A DNA stretch of 58,976 bases from Symbiobacterium thermophilum (GCA_020725105.1 DYFQ01000016.1:1-58976), one strand, 5' to 3'. Positions 36,783-45,233 are shown, counted from the first letter of the stretch. Notes: generated from the sequence alone by a model not told the origin. Translations and numbers: made by a program.

Positions 36783-37034
36783 GAACGAAGCCGTGCGGCG
36801 GTGCTGGAAGATAACCGCTATGGCCGCGAACCGGGCTCTTCCACCTTGACCCCGCGCTGGCCCAGGTAGGACGGCGACTGGTTCAGCCGGGACCGTAACG
36901 GCTGCCCGAGGTGCGCGTACAGCCGCATGCACGGCGCCATGGCCGCCAGGAGGAGCACAATCGGCCGCGCGGCCAAGGCCCACCGGCTCGCCCCAGGCCA
37001 CCCGTAGCGATCGTTGAAGCTTGCCCCATAAACC

Positions 37035-37065
37035 GGGGCGGTTCCCCGGGGTAGGGAACCGCCCC
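37035..37065. terminator. Strong inverted repeat between decayed DNA and the minus-strand membrane operon
   Basis: GGGGCGGTTCCC (37035-37046) and GGGAACCGCCCC (37054-37065) pair perfectly over 12 bp with a 7-nt loop. It lies 110 bp beyond the end of the minus-strand membrane operon and could stop its transcription, though no T run follows on either strand. Confidence 0.45.
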
Positions 37066-37175
37066 CGTCCCACCGTGCTTCTTGCCGCTTACTGCCTGTC
37101 CCCGTTTACGGGGTAAGCCCCGGTTGCGCCGAATTTCCGCTCAGCCTGTCAAAACATATCTGCGGGGCAGGCCGA

Positions 37176-37514
37176 TCATAACTCCACCAGCGGGAAGAGC
37201 AGCATCACGGCGGCAATGCTCGCGGCGATCAGCCACAGAGCGATGGTGTAGGCCTGGCCGAAGTTCCCGTCCTGCCGCCGATACCGGTTGTGGAGGAGGG
37301 CCCACGCGACGAGCCATGCCAGCACCGCGACGCCGGTCTTGCCCGACAGCGGACCCACGGCCTCGCTCCAATTGAGGAGTTTCTTGACCGCCGCGCTGAA
37401 CTCCACCACGACCACCAGGGCCGCCAGGACGAACGCACCAACACCTGCTGCCAGGACGGCCGCCGCCGCCGGTCCCTCCGGCATCTCAGCCTTCCGCTCG
37501 GTTTCCGAAGCCAC
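37176..37514 (-). CDS. Small integral membrane protein, second gene of a two-gene operon
   Basis: A 112-aa protein with three predicted transmembrane helices (about residues 16-38, 58-75 and 89-110) and a short charged N-terminus. Between helices 2 and 3 is HNRYRRQDGNFGQAY. It starts at GTG 37514 with GGAGG eight bases upstream, 28 bp behind the larger membrane protein, so the two are almost certainly cotranscribed and may form a complex. I do not recognise the family. Its opposite orientation to rpoD and the CAP protein suggests an independent unit. Confidence 0.75.
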   Translation of the reverse strand: MASETERKAEMPEGPAAAAVLAAGVGAFVLAALVVVVEFSAAVKKLLNWSEAVGPLSGKTGVAVLAWLVAWALLHNRYRRQDGNFGQAYTIALWLIAASIAAVMLLFPLVEL

Positions 37515-37542
37515 AGTTGTCGCCTCCTTTGCTAACCGGGTG

Positions 37543-38049
37543 TCAGGGTGTCGCCTCGGCGATCAAGGCGCCCAGCACCCCGGCGATGCCAGCCGTCACG
37601 AAGGCCCCTATGAGCAGCACCATCGCGGCGCGGCGGATGTGGTCCTTTTTGGCCAGCGCCGGCCCGTAGGTGAAGACCAGATACGCGACGGTAGTGGCCA
37701 GGATCGGGGCGAACCAGGCCACGTGCTCATGCCACTCCATGCCCAGCTTGTGCCACAGGGCGGTCCCGGGGTCGGCCAGCAGGATGGATTTCGGGCTGGT
37801 CGGGCCGGGTGCCCGGTAAGAGGGATAGACGACGTACGTGCCGCTCCAGACGGCCAGCCACGATAAGCCCGCCATGAGGGCCGTCCCCCAGCGGAGCCGG
37901 CCAAGCCCCTCACGGACGCCCTCCGCGGTGAGGAATCCCGGCCGAAACCGCCAGAGTTCGGCGAGGCCACCCGCAAAGGCCAGCAGGAAAAGGCCACCGA
38001 ACACGATGCCGTGGATCACGCCCCAGACTTCGTATGCGCTGAGATCCAC
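37543..38049 (-). CDS. Four-helix membrane protein with conserved-looking histidines, first gene of a two-gene operon
   Basis: A 168-aa protein starting at GTG 38049 after GAGGAGGG. It has four predicted helices (about 9-31, 53-75, 108-127 and 139-163). A loop carries VYPSYRAPGPTSP, and the third helix is preceded by WHKLGMEWHEHVAW. His13 in helix 1 and His100, His107 and His109 near helix 3 could bind heme or metal, as in small membrane redox proteins, but this is inference. I recall similar sequences only as uncharacterised proteins in thermophilic bacteria. The downstream 112-aa membrane protein is its likely partner. Confidence 0.75.
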   Translation of the reverse strand: MDLSAYEVWGVIHGIVFGGLFLLAFAGGLAELWRFRPGFLTAEGVREGLGRLRWGTALMAGLSWLAVWSGTYVVYPSYRAPGPTSPKSILLADPGTALWHKLGMEWHEHVAWFAPILATTVAYLVFTYGPALAKKDHIRRAAMVLLIGAFVTAGIAGVLGALIAEATP

Positions 38050-38536
38050 CTGTTCACCCTCCTCGTGTCTTCTACCGCTCTACCGCTGGCAGTGCCCGAG
38101 GTCAGTCAAAACATGGGCGGATAGCACCGAATTGCCCCTCGCCGGTTTGAAAATACCGGCGTGATGGGACCCCCCAGGTCGCGTTGACGACGGTTCGCCA
38201 GGGCAGCCTCCAGCCAATGACGGCCAAATCCGGAGCAAGGTCCCGACGACGTCAAAGTGGGGACGGGTGAAGAAGGTTCACGGTGGGCTGCCTCCTCCTC
38301 GCCGGCGCAGGCTAGGTACCCGCGCCAGGGCTGATGGGCTGTTGCCAACCCGAAGAATACCATAATCACAGTTCAGCCCGGCATCGGATTGCCGCCCGGT
38401 CTCGAAGATAGGGCCGTGACCCTAGTCCGCATGCAGCGTGCCGAACCGGGTCAACTGAGCTTGCCTGGGTCAACCGCGCCGGACGGTAAACCCGGGGTAG
38501 ACGGGAAGCGGCCGGATGGCAACCAGGCTGCCAGCG
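38050..38536. other. Intergenic region without a supported gene
   Basis: This divergent spacer separates the minus-strand membrane operon from the CAP-domain gene. No frame reads as convincing protein. Near the left end, TTGACT on the minus strand is followed 19 nt later by GGTAGA, a weak promoter for the membrane operon, and a tandem CGGTAGAG repeat precedes its ribosome site. No known riboswitch consensus was seen. Confidence 0.5.
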
Positions 38537-38566
38537 TTGTTCCAGCATCCGCCGAAGAAGTATGAT
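38537..38566 (+). promoter_or_regulatory. Candidate sigma-A promoter of the CAP-domain gene
   Basis: TTGTTC, an 18-nt spacer and TATGAT end 40 bp before the chosen GTG start. The -10 box is close to consensus; the -35 box is moderate. Confidence 0.6.
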
Positions 38567-38605
38567 TGCAGGAAAGCGGTGCTAGCTCACGGAGGGACGA
38601 AGTCG

Positions 38606-39979
38606 GTGCCGGGCAGGCGCGTAACGGCATCTCTGGCCGCGTGGCTGTCAGTCCTCGGCCTGGTACTCCCCTGGGGAGCCCTGGTCCTGGCAGCCTCGCC
38701 AATCACCATCGTGGTGGACGGTGTCCCCGTTCCCACCCCCGATGTCCCTCCCGTAATCGAGGGCGGCCGGGTGCTGGTGCCGATCAGGTTCGTCGCCGAA
38801 GCCATGGGCTTTGCCGTCGACTGGGATCCCCACCTCGGCGCCGAACTCAAGCAGGGCACGACCACCATCCAACTCTTCCCCGGTGTCGCCGCGGCCAGGG
38901 TCAACGGGCGGGCGGTCTACCTCGACGTTGCGCCAAAGATCGTCTCGGGCAGGCTTCTGGTGCCGGTGAGGTTCGTGGCGGAAGCCACGGGCGCCAGAGT
39001 GGCGTGGGACGACGTCAGCCGCTCGGTGACCATCGCCAGTCCCGTGGCCCCGCCGGGCCCCGTCGCCCGGGACCTGGCCACCGTTCCCCTCGGCCTGCCC
39101 GAGCACGAGGCGCAGGCGCTGTGGGCCGAACCTCGCCGGCGGTTCACCGGCGCCTTTGGCATCCGGTGGTGGGTCTACGAGCCCGACGACCGGCTTTACC
39201 TCAGGTTTGGTTTTTACCAGGGTAAGCTTGTGGCGGCGTACGCCACCGGCGAGGGCTGGCGGTTCGGACAGCTCAACCCCACGCACGCACCCGACCAGGC
39301 CCTTCGCGCGCTTGGCGTCACCAGAAGGACCACCGTCCAGGTTTCATCCTCCACCTACACGTTTGACTGCAGTCCCCGCTCCAAGAACCCTGACGTGCTC
39401 ACCGTCGCCCCCGCCGAGAAGGGCCTTGCCGTTGTATATGCCGACTGGATCGATAACCGGACCGCGTCGGTTCTTTTCGTGGACCGGGAGTACTTCCTGT
39501 CCTCCGGTGGGTATTCGAGGCTCAGCTCCTGCCTCGTCAGCCTTGTGACATACGGTGCCGAGGCCAAGCTAGAGGAGCTGCAGCGGGTCGAGCTCCAAGA
39601 GGTCTACCGCGAGGAAGCGTACACCCTCTTTGAGCTTGCGAACCTGGAAAGAAGACTCCGGGGCATAGGTCCCTTGCGGTGGGACGAAGGGGTGGCTGCC
39701 GTGGCGGAAGGCCACAGCCGCTACATGCTGGAGCGTGACTACTACGGCCACTGGACGCCCGACACCGGAGGTCCCTGCGACCGGCTCACCAGCGCGGGGG
39801 TGAGGTTCAGGGGCTGCGGCGAGAACATCGCCATGGGCTACGTCGACGACGTCTCGGTGCATCACGGCTGGATGAACAGCCCCGGACACAGGGAAACCAT
39901 TCTGAACCCCCGGCTTGATGCCATGGGCGCGGGCGTCGCGGGCGCCTACTACACCGAGAACTTCATCATCAGCCGGTAG
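38606..39979 (+). CDS. Secreted protein: copper amine oxidase N-domain plus CAP domain
   Basis: A 457-aa exported protein. GTG 38606 is preferred because GGAGGG lies nine bases upstream and a signal peptide (about 1-32, ending LVLAAS) then falls at the N-terminus. Residues about 35-135 form two copper-amine-oxidase N-terminal-like repeats (GGRVLVPIRFVAEAMG and GRLLVPVRFVAEATG), which are wall-associated modules. The middle (about 150-320) matches the CAP-associated region seen in YkwD-type proteins. The C-terminal 115 residues are a CAP/SCP domain with GENIAMGYVDD and HHGWMNSPGHRETIL. A cell-surface or spore-coat role is likely; catalytic activity is unknown. Confidence 0.9.
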   Translation: MPGRRVTASLAAWLSVLGLVLPWGALVLAASPITIVVDGVPVPTPDVPPVIEGGRVLVPIRFVAEAMGFAVDWDPHLGAELKQGTTTIQLFPGVAAARVNGRAVYLDVAPKIVSGRLLVPVRFVAEATGARVAWDDVSRSVTIASPVAPPGPVARDLATVPLGLPEHEAQALWAEPRRRFTGAFGIRWWVYEPDDRLYLRFGFYQGKLVAAYATGEGWRFGQLNPTHAPDQALRALGVTRRTTVQVSSSTYTFDCSPRSKNPDVLTVAPAEKGLAVVYADWIDNRTASVLFVDREYFLSSGGYSRLSSCLVSLVTYGAEAKLEELQRVELQEVYREEAYTLFELANLERRLRGIGPLRWDEGVAAVAEGHSRYMLERDYYGHWTPDTGGPCDRLTSAGVRFRGCGENIAMGYVDDVSVHHGWMNSPGHRETILNPRLDAMGAGVAGAYYTENFIISR

Positions 39980-39984
39980 AAGCA

Positions 39985-40134
39985 ATGCTGCGCGATGACC
40001 TCCACGAGGAAAACCGGCGGGCCTGGAACGCGGCCGCCGAGGCCCACAACCGCCGCAAGCGCGAACAGGCGCGGTTCTTGCGGATCGCCTGTGCCCGCCG
40101 GCTGTCCGAGGAGTCGGGCATTCCCGCCACGTAG
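39985..40134 (+). pseudogene. N-terminal stub of a SAM-dependent methyltransferase
   Basis: A 49-codon frame whose first 33 residues, including EENRRAWNAAAEAHNRRKRE and QARFLR, match the characteristic N-terminus of a class I methyltransferase family (ENRRAWNxAAxAHNxHKxDQxxFLR). The family normally continues with a Gly-rich SAM-binding motif; here the frame diverges and stops at 40134. It lies six bases after the CAP gene and is a truncated remnant. Confidence 0.65.
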
Positions 40135-40149
40135 ACCCAATCCACGGTC

Positions 40150-40178
40150 TTGACTGCCCCGGCGTGTCCTGCTATATT
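40150..40178 (+). promoter_or_regulatory. Sigma-A promoter of the sulfite reductase operon
   Basis: TTGACT, a 17-nt spacer and TATATT precede a leader of about 115 nt. The leader contains a GC stem, CGCCGG with CCGGCG (about 40228-40257), that may be regulatory. No named riboswitch motif was recognised. Confidence 0.8.
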
Positions 40179-40296
40179 TTAACCAACCTTTCCGATCGCG
40201 GTCCTAGGAATAGTTCAGTTGCCAGCGCCGGACCGGAGGGCGGGCGGGAGCCGGCGCGTCGGTGGGACCGCAGCGAGCGGGAACGGGGGCTGAGCG

Positions 40297-41973
40297 GTGC
40301 CTCCATGGTCTGGTAACCGGACTCCACCTGCCCGTGACGAAGCGACACTGGCCGACGCCCGCCTGATGGCCCGGCAGATCACCCGGCTAGAGGCCGGCCA
40401 GGTCAGCGGCGAGGACTTCGTCCCCTTTCGCGTGATGCGGGGTATCTACGGCATCCGCGGCGCTCCCGACCACCACATGGTGAGGGTCAAGGTGCCAGGA
40501 GGGCGCCTGCAGGCCTCGCAGGCGGAGGTCCTGGCCCGGATCGCCGAAGACCATGCCAGCGGTGTCGCCCACGTCACCACCCGCCAGGACGTGCAGCTCC
40601 ACTGGGTCCACCGGCGCGACCTGCCCCGGGTCCTGGAGTTGCTGGGAGAAGCCGGTCTCACCACACGCGAGGCCGGGGGCAACACCGTCCGCAACGTGAC
40701 GGCCTGCCACCTCAGCGGAACCTGCCCTCACGAAGAGATGGACGCCCTCGCCTACGGCCGGGCCATCGCCGGCCACTTCCTCCGCAACCCGCTGGTCCAG
40801 AACCTGCCCCGCAAGTTCAAGATCGCCGTTTCGGGCTGCCCGGAGGATTGCGCCATGGCCGCCATCCACGACGTCGGGGCGGTGGCGGCGCCTCGACGGG
40901 ACGACGGCGGTGCGCGGCGGGGGTTCCGGATCTACGTCGGCGGCGGCCTGGGGTCGGCGCCCAGAGCCGCCGTGTTGCTGGAAGAGTGGACGCCGGCGGA
41001 GTGGTTGCTGGCCACGGGCGAGGCGGTGGTCCGGGTTTTCGACCGCCTCGGGGACCGCGAGAAGCGCCACGCCGCCCGGCTGAAGTTCGTGGTCCAGCGC
41101 CTCGGAGAAGAGCAGGTGCGGGAGCGGGTGCTGGCTGAGCGCCGCGCCCTGCTGCGGCTGAGTCCGGACCTGGAGCGGGACCCCTGGGTGCCGCCGGCCG
41201 CGCCGGCGCAGGGTGTTCCCGCAGCAGGGCCGGAGCACCCCCTGACCGAGCCAGCCGACCCGGCCTACGGGTGCTGGCGGGCCACCAACGTGTTACCCCA
41301 GCGGCCTGCCGGCGGGCGCCATTCGGTCGCCGTGGGCCCGCCGGCCGGTGATCTGACACCGACCCAGCTGCGGACCCTGGCACGGCTGGCCCGCGAAATG
41401 GGTGACGGGACGCTCGTGACCACTCAGAGCCAGGGCGTCGTCCTGACCGGCCTGCCGGAACGGCACCTGCCGGCCGCCTGGCAGGTCCTCAGCGAGCACG
41501 GGCTGGCGGCTCCGGGCGCCCTGGGCGTCTCGACCGTGGTCGGGTGCCCGGGGTCTGCCACCTGCAACCTGGCCATCACCCAGTCCCACCGCCTCGCCGT
41601 CGAGCTGACCAGCCGTCTGCGGTCGCGGCCCGACCTGGCCCTGGCCCCGGGCGTGCGCCACCTGCGCATCCGGGTGAGCGGCTGCCCCAACTCGTGCGGG
41701 CACCACCACGTTGCCGACGTCGGGCTGTACGGCGTGTCCCGCCACCGCGACGGGCGGGCGGTCCCTGCCTACCAGGTGCTGCTGGGCGGCTGGGCCGGCC
41801 AGGGCCGGGCGGAGTTCGGCGTGCCCCTCATGTGGGTCCCGGCCCGGACGGCGCCGGACCTGGTGGTTCGCCTGCTGGAACTGTACCTGGAGCAGCGACA
41901 GGATGAGGAGTCGTTCCGCGCGTGGGTCCTCAGGTTGAGGGAAGAGTCGGCGACGCGGCCCGGCGCCGAGTGA
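40297..41973 (+). CDS. Siroheme-dependent nitrite/sulfite reductase
   Basis: A 558-aa reductase built of two similar halves (about 20-290 and 325-545). It uses siroheme coupled to a 4Fe-4S cluster for six-electron reduction of sulfite to sulfide or nitrite to ammonia. The first half has C137 and C143 (ACHLSGTC) and C181 and C185 (SGCPEDC). The second half has C437 and C443 (GCPGSATC) and C483 and C487 (SGCPNSC). Each half thus holds a full CX5C-CX3C ligand set, whereas many family members keep only one. The GTG start follows a G-rich ribosome site. It heads an operon with a small protein and a YeiH exporter, which favours sulfite as substrate. Confidence 0.9.
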   Translation: MPPWSGNRTPPARDEATLADARLMARQITRLEAGQVSGEDFVPFRVMRGIYGIRGAPDHHMVRVKVPGGRLQASQAEVLARIAEDHASGVAHVTTRQDVQLHWVHRRDLPRVLELLGEAGLTTREAGGNTVRNVTACHLSGTCPHEEMDALAYGRAIAGHFLRNPLVQNLPRKFKIAVSGCPEDCAMAAIHDVGAVAAPRRDDGGARRGFRIYVGGGLGSAPRAAVLLEEWTPAEWLLATGEAVVRVFDRLGDREKRHAARLKFVVQRLGEEQVRERVLAERRALLRLSPDLERDPWVPPAAPAQGVPAAGPEHPLTEPADPAYGCWRATNVLPQRPAGGRHSVAVGPPAGDLTPTQLRTLARLAREMGDGTLVTTQSQGVVLTGLPERHLPAAWQVLSEHGLAAPGALGVSTVVGCPGSATCNLAITQSHRLAVELTSRLRSRPDLALAPGVRHLRIRVSGCPNSCGHHHVADVGLYGVSRHRDGRAVPAYQVLLGGWAGQGRAEFGVPLMWVPARTAPDLVVRLLELYLEQRQDEESFRAWVLRLREESATRPGAE

Positions 41974-42020
41974 ACCCCGGCCGGCGTCGGGTGGCCACGG
42001 TGACGGGAGGGGGAGCGAGC

Positions 42021-42200
42021 TTGGCCGGTTCGGCAGTGAGAAGGGACCAGGTCCTGGCGGCAAGCTGGGAGGACCTCCGCAACCTGCTGGCCGCCTTCCA
42101 GGCGGTCCCGCCCTACGAGGCTGACCCCGGCTTCTACGTGGACTGGGGAGCCAGCGAAGCCTTCCAGGTGCAAGTGGGAAAGGGCGAGTGCGCTCAGTAA
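42021..42200 (+). CDS. Small 59-aa protein between sulfite reductase and YeiH
   Basis: It starts at TTG 42021 behind GGGAGGGGGAG and encodes an acidic/aromatic peptide with SWEDLRNLLAAFQAVPPYEA and GFYVDWGASEAFQVQVGKGE, ending in a Cys-containing tail. There is no transmembrane helix or known motif. Its tight spacing (about 50 bp after the reductase and 20 bp before YeiH) marks it as an operon member, perhaps an accessory or electron-transfer helper. Family not recognised. Confidence 0.6.
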   Translation: MAGSAVRRDQVLAASWEDLRNLLAAFQAVPPYEADPGFYVDWGASEAFQVQVGKGECAQ

Positions 42201-42221
42201 GAGCGGGGGAGGAGCGCAGCC

Positions 42222-43580
42222 GTGGAACCGGAGTCGGTGCCGGTGGCCCCGCGCCCTGCCGCGACTTTGGGGGCTCGGGCGGCACGGGGCCGGGTCGACT
42301 GGTCTCCGCTGTACCGCCGGGAAGACTGGTGGGCAGTCTGGCTGGGCTTCGGGATCATCGCCGCCGCTACGGTTGGCCTGGTGAGCCGCGTGCCGCGCGT
42401 TGGCCGCTGGTCGTCGAACCCACTCGCTGCCCTGCCCGGCGAGACGCTCGGAGGCCTGGCCGTCCTGCTCATGGCCCTCGGGCTCTACACTGCGGTCGCC
42501 GTGGCCTCCACCGGCGGCCGGGCCCGCACGTACCTGCTGGGCTTTCCGGTGGTCTTTGGCCTGGCGACCCTCGCTTACCTCGTCGGCAGTCAGGAAACCG
42601 TACGGCACCTGGGCCTGAGCCCGGTGCTTTGGGCTCTGGCGCTGGGGTTGCTGATCAGCAACACCGCGGGCACGCCGGCGTGGCTGGGGGCTGCGGCCCG
42701 GACCGAGCTCTTCATCAAGACGGGCCTGGTGCTGCTGGGAGCCGGGATCCTGTTTGACCGGGTCCTGGCCCTGGGGTTCTACGGGCTGGGCGTTACCTGG
42801 CTGGTGGTCCCGGTGGTGTTCGGGCTCATGTACTACTTCGGCACGCGGGTGCTGCGTATGGAGAACCGGGGGCTGGTCTGCACGATCAGCGCCGCCACCT
42901 CGGTCTGCGGCGTGTCCGCGGCCATTGCCACCGGAGCGGCCATACGGGCCCGCAAAGAGGAGATCAGCTACGCCATCTCGCTGAGCCTCCTGTTCACGGT
43001 CCTGATGATGGTCGGCATACCGGCGGCAGCGCGCGCCATGGGTCTGGGCGAGCTGGTGGGCGGGGCGTGGATCGGAGGAACGGTGGACAGCACGGGGGCC
43101 GTGATCGCGTCGGGCGCCCTGCTCGGCAGGCGGGCCATGGAAGTGGCCGCTGTCGTCAAGATGGTTCAGAACATGCTCATCGGCGTGATGGCCTTTGCGC
43201 TGGCGGTGGTCTGGGTGACCCGGGTGGAGCGGGAGCCCGGCGCCCCGGTGCCGTCGGCCGGGGAGGTCTGGGCGCGCTTTCCCAAGTTCGTACTGGGTTT
43301 CGTGGCGGCGTCGGCCCTCTTCTCCTTCATCTGCCCGCCCATCCTCGGCGAGCCGGCCGTGGCGCGCGTCCTGGCCACCACCGAAGCGGTGCAGGGCTGG
43401 CTGTTTGCGCTGGCCTTTGTGTCCATCGGCCTGGAGTCGGACGTCAGGGAGATGCTCCGCCTGGGGCGCGGCGGCAAACCGGTGGTCCTGTACGTGGTGG
43501 GCAGCCTGCTGGACCTGGCGCTCACGCTGGCTGCCGCGTGGGTCCTGTTCAGCGGGCGGTTCTTCCCTCCACCCCTCTGA
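42222..43580 (+). CDS. YeiH-family putative sulfate/sulfite exporter
   Basis: A 452-aa membrane protein of the YeiH/PSE family (formerly UPF0324) with about eleven helices. Diagnostic segments are ALALGLLISNTAG, IKTGLVLLGAGILFDRVL, ISAATSVCGVSAAIATGAAI, GAWIGGTVDSTGAVIASGAL and VVKMVQNMLIGVMAF. Relatives are linked to export of sulfite or sulfonates and to taurine and cysteate degradation. It starts at GTG 42222 with GGGGGAGGAG upstream. Next to a siroheme sulfite reductase, a job in removing excess sulfite is likely. The first 40 residues are a non-membrane extension. Confidence 0.88.
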   Translation: MEPESVPVAPRPAATLGARAARGRVDWSPLYRREDWWAVWLGFGIIAAATVGLVSRVPRVGRWSSNPLAALPGETLGGLAVLLMALGLYTAVAVASTGGRARTYLLGFPVVFGLATLAYLVGSQETVRHLGLSPVLWALALGLLISNTAGTPAWLGAAARTELFIKTGLVLLGAGILFDRVLALGFYGLGVTWLVVPVVFGLMYYFGTRVLRMENRGLVCTISAATSVCGVSAAIATGAAIRARKEEISYAISLSLLFTVLMMVGIPAAARAMGLGELVGGAWIGGTVDSTGAVIASGALLGRRAMEVAAVVKMVQNMLIGVMAFALAVVWVTRVEREPGAPVPSAGEVWARFPKFVLGFVAASALFSFICPPILGEPAVARVLATTEAVQGWLFALAFVSIGLESDVREMLRLGRGGKPVVLYVVGSLLDLALTLAAAWVLFSGRFFPPPL

Positions 43581-43711
43581 CCTCTCGCAGGGAGCCGCGG
43601 GTGCCAGTTCCCACACGCCCGACCTGGGGGGACCAACAGCGGGTGAAGCCCGGCCGCAGACCCAGGGACTGGCCCCGGTGGGGTCAGGGGCTATCCATCA
43701 GGGTCGCAAAG

Positions 43712-43764
43712 CCTGGCCGGTGACCTCCCTTGCTTCCAGGACAACAGCGAGGTCACCGGCCAGG
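43712..43764. terminator. Bidirectional hairpin between convergent genes
   Basis: A perfect 16-bp inverted repeat, CCTGGCCGGTGACCTC (43712-43727) with its complement at 43749-43764, separated by 21 nt. It lies where the YeiH gene and the minus-strand permease converge, so it can stop transcription from both sides. No T run is present. Confidence 0.6.
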
Positions 43765-43800
43765 GACGAGACACCAGGGGGCTCCGGTGTACCGGTAGCG

Positions 43801-44871
43801 TCAGAGAGTGGGCCCCAAGATCACGTTATAAGCCAGGCCGGCCACCATGCTCCCGACCAGGAGCAGCCCGACGTAAACGGCGAACATGCGCGGCTTGGCG
43901 ATGGCCCACGTGGCGGCCAGCGACTGGATGCAGGCGCCCGGGCCGGTCATCAGAAAGGCCAGGGCCGCTCCGCCGCTCAGGCCCTTCTGGGCTAGCTCTG
44001 ACAGCAGGGGCAGGGCCTGCTGGCTGCTGATCATGGCCGGCAGGCCGAGGAGGGCGGCCAGCGGCACCGAAAAGCTGCTGCCGGCGCCGAACCACCTGAC
44101 CACCTGCGAGGTCGGCACCAGCCGGGCGATGGCTCCGCCCAGCAGGCCCATGAAGAAGAGGATCTTCAATATGGACCAGGCCCGCTGGAGGGCCAGCCGC
44201 CAGGCGCGCCGGAGAAACTGTTCCAGGCCGGGCGACACGACGCGAGCCGGGCCTGCGGGTACGGCGGTAGAGCCGGCGGTCTGACCGGAAGCGGCCGTCG
44301 CGCCGGCGGCCGTGCCACAGCCTCCCGCGCGGGTCGGTCCGGTGCCGGACGGCCCAGAGCCGCAGCAGCCGGAGCCCGAACCTCCGGCGATGGGGCGCGG
44401 TGCGGCCGCCGGGCGCGGCTCCGGTGCCAGCCGGCTCTGGTTGGACAGCAGGCCGGACCGCTCCCCGGCCAGGACCACCAGGCCGGTACCCATCCCCAGC
44501 GCCGCCACGGCGGCCATCTGGAACGCCGCGAACTTTACTCCCAGGTAGCCCGCTATGACCCCGAAGGCCAGCGGGCTGGTCATCGGTGAGGCGATCATGA
44601 ACGGCATGACCGTCGACAGCGGCACTCCGGCCGCCAGGATGCCGGCCACCAGCGGTACGTTGGAACAGGAGCAAAGGGGGCTCAACACGCCGAGGCCGGT
44701 AGCGGCAAGAATGCCAAAGACACCTGCCCGGCTCAGCCCCCTGGCCACGGAGCCCTGGTCAACCAGGAGCGTCACGGCCACGCTTAGCGTGACCCCGAGC
44801 AAGATGAACCACCTGGAGTGCCACATCGACCTGATCGTCGATTCGACCACGCCCGTGAGGAACGTCTCCAC
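43801..44871 (-). CDS. ArsP/DUF318-type permease
   Basis: A 356-aa permease of the family that includes the organoarsenical exporter ArsP. About eight helices form two bundles. The first carries the signature LSPLCSCSNVPLVAGILAAG followed by VMPFMIASPMTSP. The second has FGAGSSFSVPLAALLGLPAM and FLMTGPGACIQSLAA. The central loop (about 150-225) is long, Gly/Ser/Pro-rich and holds several Cys (CCGSG, CGT). GTG 44871 is chosen because GGAGGG lies nine bases upstream. An arsR pseudogene sits directly upstream, and an operator-like site precedes the gene, consistent with metalloid or thiol-linked export. Confidence 0.85.
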   Translation of the reverse strand: METFLTGVVESTIRSMWHSRWFILLGVTLSVAVTLLVDQGSVARGLSRAGVFGILAATGLGVLSPLCSCSNVPLVAGILAAGVPLSTVMPFMIASPMTSPLAFGVIAGYLGVKFAAFQMAAVAALGMGTGLVVLAGERSGLLSNQSRLAPEPRPAAAPRPIAGGSGSGCCGSGPSGTGPTRAGGCGTAAGATAASGQTAGSTAVPAGPARVVSPGLEQFLRRAWRLALQRAWSILKILFFMGLLGGAIARLVPTSQVVRWFGAGSSFSVPLAALLGLPAMISSQQALPLLSELAQKGLSGGAALAFLMTGPGACIQSLAATWAIAKPRMFAVYVGLLLVGSMVAGLAYNVILGPTL

Positions 44872-44898
44872 GTTGTGTCGCCCTCCTAAGGCCGGTAA

Positions 44899-44914
44899 AA
44901 CGATAACCATCGAT
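44899..44914 (-). promoter_or_regulatory. Operator-like site before the permease
   Basis: AACGAT-AACC-ATCGAT matches the ATCGAY-CGCC-ATCGAT operator found at 45234 and 51140 at 13 of 16 positions. It lies 28 bp before the permease start codon, where a bound ArsR protein could block transcription. Confidence 0.5.
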
Positions 44915-45204
44915 CTAGGGACCAAAAAAAAGAGCCTCAGAGGCTGGACGGGCTCGACAGAAGGCAGTAACCGCTTCATAAACTCTCGGGTCGACCCGGT
45001 AGCAACACCAGGTTGCTTCTTTCAGCGGTTCCACCAGCCCGGCCTCTCGGAGGACCTTGAGGTGGTGTGACACGGTAGCGCGAAGCGGCTTCGCTGGCCA
45101 AGGGCCCGGAAAATTTCCGCCAGGCGCTCCTCCTGGACCGTTAGCTCGGTCCCCGCGTCGGGCGGGACCTGGGCCGGCTGGACGGCCCGCTGGGATCTGG
45201 CCAT
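44915..45204 (-). pseudogene. ArsR-type regulator inactivated by internal deletion
   Basis: The first 39 codons (through LAEIFRALGQRSRFAL) and the end (TVSHHLKVLREAGLVEPLKE, then ATWCCYRVDPRVYEAVTAF) closely match the intact ArsR at 51187-51540, but they lie in different frames. About 90 bp is missing at the junction, which removes the metal-type Cys region (KCVCLGEEGDYC in the paralogue) and shifts the frame. As read from ATG 45204 the product would end prematurely at 45022. AGCCTC/GAGGCT followed by eight T residues (minus strand, 44955-44924) is a terminator-like hairpin just before the end of this frame. The ribosome site AAGGAGG and promoter remain intact. Confidence 0.82.
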
Positions 45205-45233
45205 CCCGTCACCTCCTTGGCGAGAGGGGCAAT

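Noticed and set aside
38106-38369. An 87-codon minus-strand frame upstream of the membrane operon
   Set aside because: No ribosome site, low-complexity translation and no family; treated as intergenic.
43640-43770. Stretch with AGGGACTGGCCC and GGTCGCAAAGCCTGG, reminiscent of SAM-I or GEMM riboswitches
   Set aside because: Only short words match, the rest of each consensus is missing, and no plus-strand gene follows; the perfect 16-bp stem is better explained as a convergent terminator.
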